Below, piece after piece: positions 6,398-9,620 of a DNA stretch of 9,620 bases. A program made the position numbers and the translations under genes. Each line of letters opens with the position of its first letter. The stretch's first letter is position 1. Under the pieces are notes generated by a model. It worked only from the letters and a program-made list of their open reading frames with translations. It did no database searches and was not told the DNA's origin. Origin of the DNA: Candidatus Heimdallarchaeota archaeon (GTDB lineage Archaea > Asgardarchaeota > Heimdallarchaeia > Heimdallarchaeales > Kariarchaeaceae); the NCBI GenBank assembly GCA_029882335.1, contig JAOUKW010000141.1:1-9620 (forward strand). Reading direction: 5' to 3'.

Positions 6398-7321
6398 ATT
6401 AAATGAAAGTAATGAAGCTAATTTATCTAATACCCGTAAATAAATCTCATCTAGTGTATCAGAGTATGAATTGTTTTGAACAACTATTAACCCTCTATTT
6501 TTTGCTTCTTCAACTAAATAATCATGAATCTTCCTTATCTCCTTGAATTGGTTTTTTCGCATTTTATGATCCTTCTCTTCGTAATCTTGTAAATATTGTT
6601 TTAAATGCTGTTCTGAATCTTTTACTTCCAATGTAACAGATAATACATTGGGATGGTTTAAAATCTTGAGTGATAGAAATCTTGGAACAAGATGTTCACC
6701 TCGAATTATCATAGATAATCCTTCTTTTAATCCTCTGTCAACTAATGCTTCAATAGCCTCTGCAGGATACCTTGTATGTTCCTCAAATCCTACAATCACC
6801 TTATCATATAATACTGAATAATTTTGTCTTAATTTCTTATAGGCATCATAACTTTTAGAATGTAATTCAGGTGCTAATTCCTTCGCCATCATTTTTCTTA
6901 AGATCTGTGTAACAACAGATGTAGATACAATTTGTTGAATTGCTAATTTATTTGCAAGAGATTTACCAATTGATGAAGTCCCGGTACCCTCTGCACCAGA
7001 AATTAAAATAATTATAGGCATTAACGTAATATGCCATCTTTCAATAATATCATAAGCATATGCAATTTTTTCATCAACAATTATTGACGCTTCTGCTTGA
7101 ACATATTTTCTAAGATTATCCTCTGTTATCTCAGTGACTCCTTCTTTAACTAAAATAGAATGTACTTTTTTTGCAACTTCGTATGATTTCTCAAGTGACA
7201 ATCCTCGTAAATTCAATGAATGGGCTAATAATCCTCTTGAAAAATTATATGTATATCCCTTTCCCTTTACATTTATAAATAATACATCACTATATGATTC
7301 ATTTAAAGAATTATCACTCAC
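6371..7321 (-). CDS. Divergent 2-phosphoglycerate kinase paralogue
   Basis: This 316-aa protein has the archaeal 2PGK layout: an ATP-cone-like region at about 15-75 (VKGKGYTYNFSRGLLAHSL) and a P-loop kinase domain from 102. It departs from its neighbour at several conserved sites. The P-loop reads GAEGTGTSS (109-117), with T115 where Lys is usual in Walker A. I recall GxGTST loops in other archaeal 2PGKs, so this alone need not mean inactivity. TD(x)IREVMR has become STSVVTQILR (S135 for Asp, T138 for Arg, Q139 for Glu), and EGVHLVP has become RGEHLVP (R207 for Glu). The frame is open and full length, so it is not a pseudogene in the simple sense. A changed substrate, a regulatory role, or a partner for the intact paralogue are possible. 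Translation starts at a GTG; no in-frame ATG lies nearby. It is divergent from the intact paralogue across 62 bp. Confidence 0.75.
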   Translation of the reverse strand: MSDNSLNESYSDVLFINVKGKGYTYNFSRGLLAHSLNLRGLSLEKSYEVAKKVHSILVKEGVTEITEDNLRKYVQAEASIIVDEKIAYAYDIIERWHITLMPIIILISGAEGTGTSSIGKSLANKLAIQQIVSTSVVTQILRKMMAKELAPELHSKSYDAYKKLRQNYSVLYDKVIVGFEEHTRYPAEAIEALVDRGLKEGLSMIIRGEHLVPRFLSLKILNHPNVLSVTLEVKDSEQHLKQYLQDYEEKDHKMRKNQFKEIRKIHDYLVEEAKNRGLIVVQNNSYSDTLDEIYLRVLDKLASLLSFNSKKEENVN

Positions 7322-7338
7322 TAAATTAATATAGATTT

Positions 7339-7356
7339 TTAACCCAATAAGGTTAA
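7339..7356. promoter_or_regulatory. Inverted repeat in the shared 2PGK promoter region
   Basis: TTAACC (7339-7344) and GGTTAA (7351-7356) are perfect reverse complements separated by 6 nt, and sit in the 62-bp gap from which both 2PGK genes diverge. The symmetry suits a dimeric regulator that could control both genes. AT-rich stretches flank it on both sides (7324-7335 and 7359-7367) and may be the TATA elements of the two genes. Inferred from symmetry and position. Confidence 0.4.
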
Positions 7357-7383
7357 CGAATTAATACAAAATGTTGGTTTATA

Positions 7384-8310
7384 TTGATTGAAGAAACAGG
7401 AATAAACACTGATGATACAGATACTATCAAAGTTATTACCAAACGAGGTGAAATACCATTTTCAGTCGGTTATCTTGCAGAAACTTTACTGGCGATTGGA
7501 ATAACAGAAGACCAAGCATATAGCTATGCAAATACAATTTATCATAAGATTCTCAAAATGGATAATAATACATTTACAGCAGATGAAGTACTAGATATAA
7601 CTGGCAAGCATTTTGAAGAAATTGATCTTAAACTTTCAAAACGTGTACAAGTCATAAAAAAAGGATTTAGTAAATTAAAACCATTAATAATTTTATTTGG
7701 TGGAGTCACAGGTATAGGAAAAAGTACCCTTGCACAAATATTTACCAATCGAATGGGATTTAAATTATTAATGGGTACAGATCTTATTCGAGAAGTAATG
7801 AGAATGGCAGTATCTCCAAAACTTATGCCAACTTTACATACTTCTTCATATGTCGCCCATTTAAAATTAGACACATCTTTTCTACCTGCATTGTCAAAAT
7901 CAATCGTGGGATTTGAAGAACAAGCTAGGTCGGTAATTGTGGGAATTGAAGCAGCAATAGATCATGCAATAAATGATAACGAGATCCTTGTTGTAGAAGG
8001 AGTACACCTAGTTCCAGGATTACTCAAACAAAAATTTATCCAGAATCAAAATGTTATTCTAATCCAATTATCACTGAAAGATGAGAATGTCCATAGATCC
8101 AGATTAACACATAGAGAAACAGTACAAATGGAAAGAGGAACAAACTATTTAGAATATTTCAATGAAATTCGAGAAATACAGCAATATCTTCTTGATTTGG
8201 CATTAAAGAATGAGGTTCCAATTGTAGAAGTAGATTCTATGGATGAAGCAATTATCAATATTATAAACCTTGTTTGGGATATATCTATGAAAAATATTGA
8301 AGAAATATAA
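7384..8310 (+). CDS. 2-phosphoglycerate kinase
   Basis: 2PGK phosphorylates 2-phosphoglycerate with ATP to 2,3-diphosphoglycerate, the precursor of cyclic 2,3-diphosphoglycerate, an archaeal compatible solute and phosphate store. The 308-aa protein has an ATP-cone-like region (about 15-58, KVITKRGEIPFSVGYLAETL) and a P-loop kinase domain from 100. Walker A is GGVTGIGKST (106-115) with K113. TDLIREVMR (132-140), VGFEEQ (175-180) and VEGVHLVPG (204-212) are kept, as expected for an active enzyme. The start is taken as TTG 7384: the next in-frame ATG, 7558, would remove the ATP-cone, and the ATG at 7371 is in another frame and runs into a TGA at 7389 after six codons. It is head-to-head with a diverged paralogue and convergent with the acetyltransferase, 7 nt apart. 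The partner enzyme, cyclic 2,3-diphosphoglycerate synthetase, is not in the window, so the end product is inferred. Confidence 0.82.
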   Translation: MIEETGINTDDTDTIKVITKRGEIPFSVGYLAETLLAIGITEDQAYSYANTIYHKILKMDNNTFTADEVLDITGKHFEEIDLKLSKRVQVIKKGFSKLKPLIILFGGVTGIGKSTLAQIFTNRMGFKLLMGTDLIREVMRMAVSPKLMPTLHTSSYVAHLKLDTSFLPALSKSIVGFEEQARSVIVGIEAAIDHAINDNEILVVEGVHLVPGLLKQKFIQNQNVILIQLSLKDENVHRSRLTHRETVQMERGTNYLEYFNEIREIQQYLLDLALKNEVPIVEVDSMDEAIINIINLVWDISMKNIEEI

Positions 8311-8317
8311 TCTAAAA

Positions 8318-8758
8318 TTAAAATTTATGCTCATAAACCATTAGATCTGTTTTTTTAAAGCCCAAGTGATTGAAAAATGATTGAAGATCATTTCTCTCAA
8401 AAGAGAGAATTGTTCTAAAAATTTCACATTTAAGTGACATTTTATCGATAAGTCTGTCACCAAGCATCCTCCCCATACCTTTTGAAGCAAATCCTTTTGA
8501 TAAGCCTACATGAGTGATATAACCGATAGGATCTGCATTGCCAAATTCGGTTTCTCGAATAGTCCCACCTACATATCCCACAATCTCCCCTTTGTACATT
8601 CCAACCATAAAATATGAATTAGGATTATTTAACATAGTTTTTACTTTAGCATCGAGTGTGGGATGTAAACCTCCTAATTCTTTGTCAACCTTTAGGATAC
8701 CATCAATATCATCAGAATTTGCCAATCTTATTTCAAAATTAGATTCAAGTTCACTCAT
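8318..8758 (-). CDS. GNAT-family N-acetyltransferase
   Basis: This 146-aa protein is a single GNAT domain of normal length, transferring an acetyl group from acetyl-CoA to an amine. The N-terminal strand is FEIRLANSDDIDGI (8-21). The central strands include FMVGMYKGEIVGYVGGTI (50-67). The acetyl-CoA pyrophosphate loop follows ITHVGLSKGF as ASKGMGRMLG (91-100), fitting (Q/R)xxGxG/A except that Ala replaces the first residue. The C-terminal motif is LSFERNDLQSFFNHLGFKK (118-136), the usual end of the fold, equivalent to NxxAxxFYxxxGF. It is cytoplasmic and the substrate cannot be told. RimI-like protein N-terminal acetylation is possible, but no specific marker is visible. A strong TATA-like box about 28 nt upstream of the ATG suggests a leaderless transcript. 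The gene stands alone and converges on the 2PGK gene. Confidence 0.85.
   Translation of the reverse strand: MSELESNFEIRLANSDDIDGILKVDKELGGLHPTLDAKVKTMLNNPNSYFMVGMYKGEIVGYVGGTIRETEFGNADPIGYITHVGLSKGFASKGMGRMLGDRLIDKMSLKCEIFRTILSFERNDLQSFFNHLGFKKTDLMVYEHKF
8350..8356 (+). terminator. Possible poly-T terminator for the forward 2PGK gene
   Basis: Seven consecutive T residues lie 40-46 nt past the 2PGK stop codon, inside the 3' end of the convergent acetyltransferase gene, where they encode a Lys run on the other strand. The position suits archaeal U-run termination, but the run may simply reflect coding sequence. Confidence 0.3.
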
Positions 8759-8781
8759 TTGAAATATTGTACAGAACTCGG

Positions 8782-8791
8782 ATTAATTAAT
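8782..8791 (-). promoter_or_regulatory. TATA-like box with BRE-like flank for the acetyltransferase
   Basis: ATTAATTAAT is centred about 28 nt before the acetyltransferase ATG. On the minus strand it is preceded by the purine run AGGAAA, which resembles a TFB-recognition element. Spacing to the ATG fits a leaderless transcript. This is the clearest promoter candidate in the window. Confidence 0.5.
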
Positions 8792-8882
8792 TTTCCTGAA
8801 ATAAACTGTAATAGGTATGAGTTTCATTAAGAAATTATGATTATTTATTTGAAAATGGATATAATACCAATTCTAAAGACCA

Positions 8883-8957
8883 GTATATTTTACATTATTT
8901 ATTGCAGACATATGCATATATTCTGATATAATGCCATTTTTTTGTATATTTTACATT
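8883..8957. repeat. 14-bp direct repeat, two copies 61 bp apart
   Basis: GTATATTTTACATT occurs at 8883-8896 and identically at 8944-8957. The flanks differ beyond the 14 bases. The perfect palindrome ATATGCATAT lies between the copies. No function can be assigned; the low sequence complexity makes chance a real alternative. Confidence 0.5.
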
Positions 8958-9176
8958 GTTGAAATTGAGTAAAATTTATAAATTGCTGGTTAATAAGAAT
9001 AATTGTAGTTATAATGCATATTAAATAATACTTTCGTTACTAGATATATTTATATACATTGGGATATAAATTAGTATTGCTGAATAAAAATACTACGTGT
9101 AGTCAGTGTCCAACATGCTCAATTCAACCCAACACACGATATTTTTAGAGTTTCAACAGAAATTGAATTAAAAAAG

Positions 9177-9254
9177 ATTACGATTATCGTATGGCGCTTG
9201 TAGTAAAATTTAAATCCAACATACGTTATACAAACACTAATTACGATTATCGTA
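9177..9254. repeat. Two identical palindromic sites, 63 bp apart
   Basis: The 15-mer ATTACGATTATCGTA occurs at 9177-9191 and again at 9240-9254. Within each, TACGAT and ATCGTA are perfect inverted half-sites around a central T (9179-9191 and 9242-9254). Start-to-start spacing is 63 bp, about six turns of B-DNA, so proteins bound to both would face the same side. A further half-site in inverse orientation, TCGTAAT, is at 9281-9287. They lie roughly 145-220 bp before the winged-helix gene, which may be the gene they control. This has the form of an operator pair; the binding protein is unknown. Confidence 0.6.
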
Positions 9255-9360
9255 AATTTATTAGAAAAATAAATTGAAAGTCGTAATAAAAATACTATAT
9301 ACGAACAGAAAAAATTCAATGATCAACCGCATTTATTGAAAAAATTTCTTATCACAAAAC

Positions 9361-9370
9361 ATTAATATAC
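9361..9370 (+). promoter_or_regulatory. TATA-like box for the winged-helix gene
   Basis: ATTAATATAC is centred about 32 nt before the ATG at 9398, fitting a start of transcription within about 10 nt of the start codon. It is followed by TATCGCGAGATA (9371-9382), which contains the palindrome TCGCGA and could be an operator overlapping the transcription start. Inferred from position. Confidence 0.4.
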
Positions 9371-9397
9371 TATCGCGAGATAATTATTTTGCCCGTT

Positions 9398-9620
9398 ATG
9401 AATTCTAAGATTGACAGATCGAATAGGCTTCCAGAAGCAGCAATCCCTGTTCTGAAATTTATCCGAGACAATGGAAAACTAACCCAACGTTCTCTCATTG
9501 ATGGACTCAAATTACCTACTCGAACCGTCAGATATAGCATTCGACGCTTATTGGAAAAAGGATTAATTTCAAAATCAGCCAACCTCACAGATATGAGAAG
9601 CATATATTACTATGTTCCAG
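9398..9620 (+). CDS. Winged-helix transcriptional regulator, MarR-like (3' end missing)
   Basis: Seventy-four codons are visible before the window ends, with no stop. Residues 11-74 form a winged helix-turn-helix: helix 1 at 12-25 (PEAAIPVLKFIRDN), helix 2 at 28-37 (KLTQRSLIDG), recognition helix at 40-53 (PTRTVRYSIRRLLE), then KGLISKSANLTDMRSIYYYV as the wing. The LP(T/S)RTVRY...DMRS pattern recalls small MarR-like regulators abundant in Nitrososphaerota, by memory only. It would be a DNA-binding regulator, probably dimeric. The ATG has a TATA-like box upstream and no ribosome site. Three sampled 60-base lines here hold about 41% G+C against about 32% in a sampled line of the oxidoreductase gene, a modest contrast. 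The paired palindromes upstream may be its own operators. Confidence 0.75.
   Translation, partial: MNSKIDRSNRLPEAAIPVLKFIRDNGKLTQRSLIDGLKLPTRTVRYSIRRLLEKGLISKSANLTDMRSIYYYVP

Larger units (their letters stand above)
8759..9397. other. Long repeat-rich non-coding region
   Basis: This 639-nt AT-rich gap lies between two divergently transcribed genes. I find no protein gene with recognisable sequence and no tRNA-like element. It contains the acetyltransferase promoter, a 14-bp direct repeat (8883 and 8944), the palindrome ATATGCATAT (8910-8919), an inverted repeat ACTACGTGTAGT (9092-9103), a 13-bp direct repeat AATAAAAATACTA (9083-9095 and 9285-9297), an 8-bp repeat TCCAACAT (9109 and 9215), two palindromic ATTACGATTATCGTA sites, and a TATA-like box before the winged-helix gene. 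The density of repeated words suggests regulatory DNA or an undetected small RNA. Confidence 0.6.

Noticed and set aside
6481..7321. Calling the reverse 2PGK-like gene a pseudogene
   Set aside because: There is no frameshift or stop and its length is normal; changed conserved residues alone suit a diverged paralogue better.
7542..7874. Minus-strand ORF of 110 codons
   Set aside because: It is a shadow of the intact 2PGK gene, covering its P-loop region on the other strand.
8538..8762. Plus-strand ORF of 74 codons
   Set aside because: It is antisense to the acetyltransferase, which has recognisable GNAT motifs.
9119..9319. Minus-strand ORF of 66 codons in the right-hand gap
   Set aside because: The translation is hydrophobic and low complexity, with no homology I recognise, and it runs through both palindromic sites. 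It is possible but unsupported.
8759..9397. CRISPR array or tRNA gene in the repeat-rich gap
   Set aside because: Repeats occur only twice each, have different sequences and irregular spacing, and no T-arm-like or anticodon-arm-like pattern is visible.
9370..9603. Minus-strand ORF of 77 codons
   Set aside because: It is the antisense of the winged-helix gene, whose plus-strand frame gives a clear HTH and wing.

Overview
The window reads as a low-G+C archaeal chromosome segment. An archaeal-type RtcB RNA ligase, 2-phosphoglycerate kinases with an N-terminal ATP-cone-like region, an Rpn11-like JAMM protein, poly-T termination signals, and AT-rich TATA-like boxes about 25-35 nt before several start codons (suggesting short or absent leaders) all point to Archaea. 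The winged-helix gene at the right edge recalls regulators common in Nitrososphaerota (Thaumarchaeota), so that phylum is my best guess. An Asgard lineage cannot be excluded. The assignment rests on recognition, not on a search.

Layout, left to right: (1) 1-1155 (-), the first 385 codons of rtcB, running off the left edge. (2) 1156-1830, a long non-coding stretch with the rtcB promoter, a 13-bp inverted repeat, and a bulged hairpin preceded by a tiny possible leader ORF. (3) 1831-2004 (+), a 57-aa minimal histone-fold protein of the short bacterial/face-to-face type. (4) 2188-4365 (+), a 725-aa YdeP/FdhF-like molybdopterin oxidoreductase with the catalytic Cys-His pair. (5) 4445-5497 and 5525-6397 (+), a probable two-gene operon: a kinase-fold (APH-like) protein, then a JAMM/MPN+ isopeptidase with a complete metal site and a C-terminal membrane anchor. 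(6) 6371-7321 (-) and 7384-8310 (+), two head-to-head 2-phosphoglycerate kinase paralogues; the forward one keeps the conserved residues and the reverse one has lost several. (7) 8318-8758 (-), a GNAT acetyltransferase. (8) 8759-9397, a second long non-coding stretch rich in repeats, including two identical 15-bp copies of a palindromic site 63 bp apart. (9) 9398-9620 (+), the start of a winged-helix regulator cut by the right edge.

Most genes here are transcribed alone; only the kinase/JAMM pair looks like an operon. The intact 2PGK paralogue would make 2,3-diphosphoglycerate, the precursor of cyclic 2,3-diphosphoglycerate. RtcB would act in tRNA splicing and RNA repair. The points most worth following up are the membrane-anchored Rpn11-like protease paired with a kinase-like gene, the divergent 2PGK pair with its shared 62-bp promoter region, the minimal histone, and the paired palindromes before the winged-helix gene. 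I see no rRNA, tRNA, CRISPR array, insertion sequence or replication origin.
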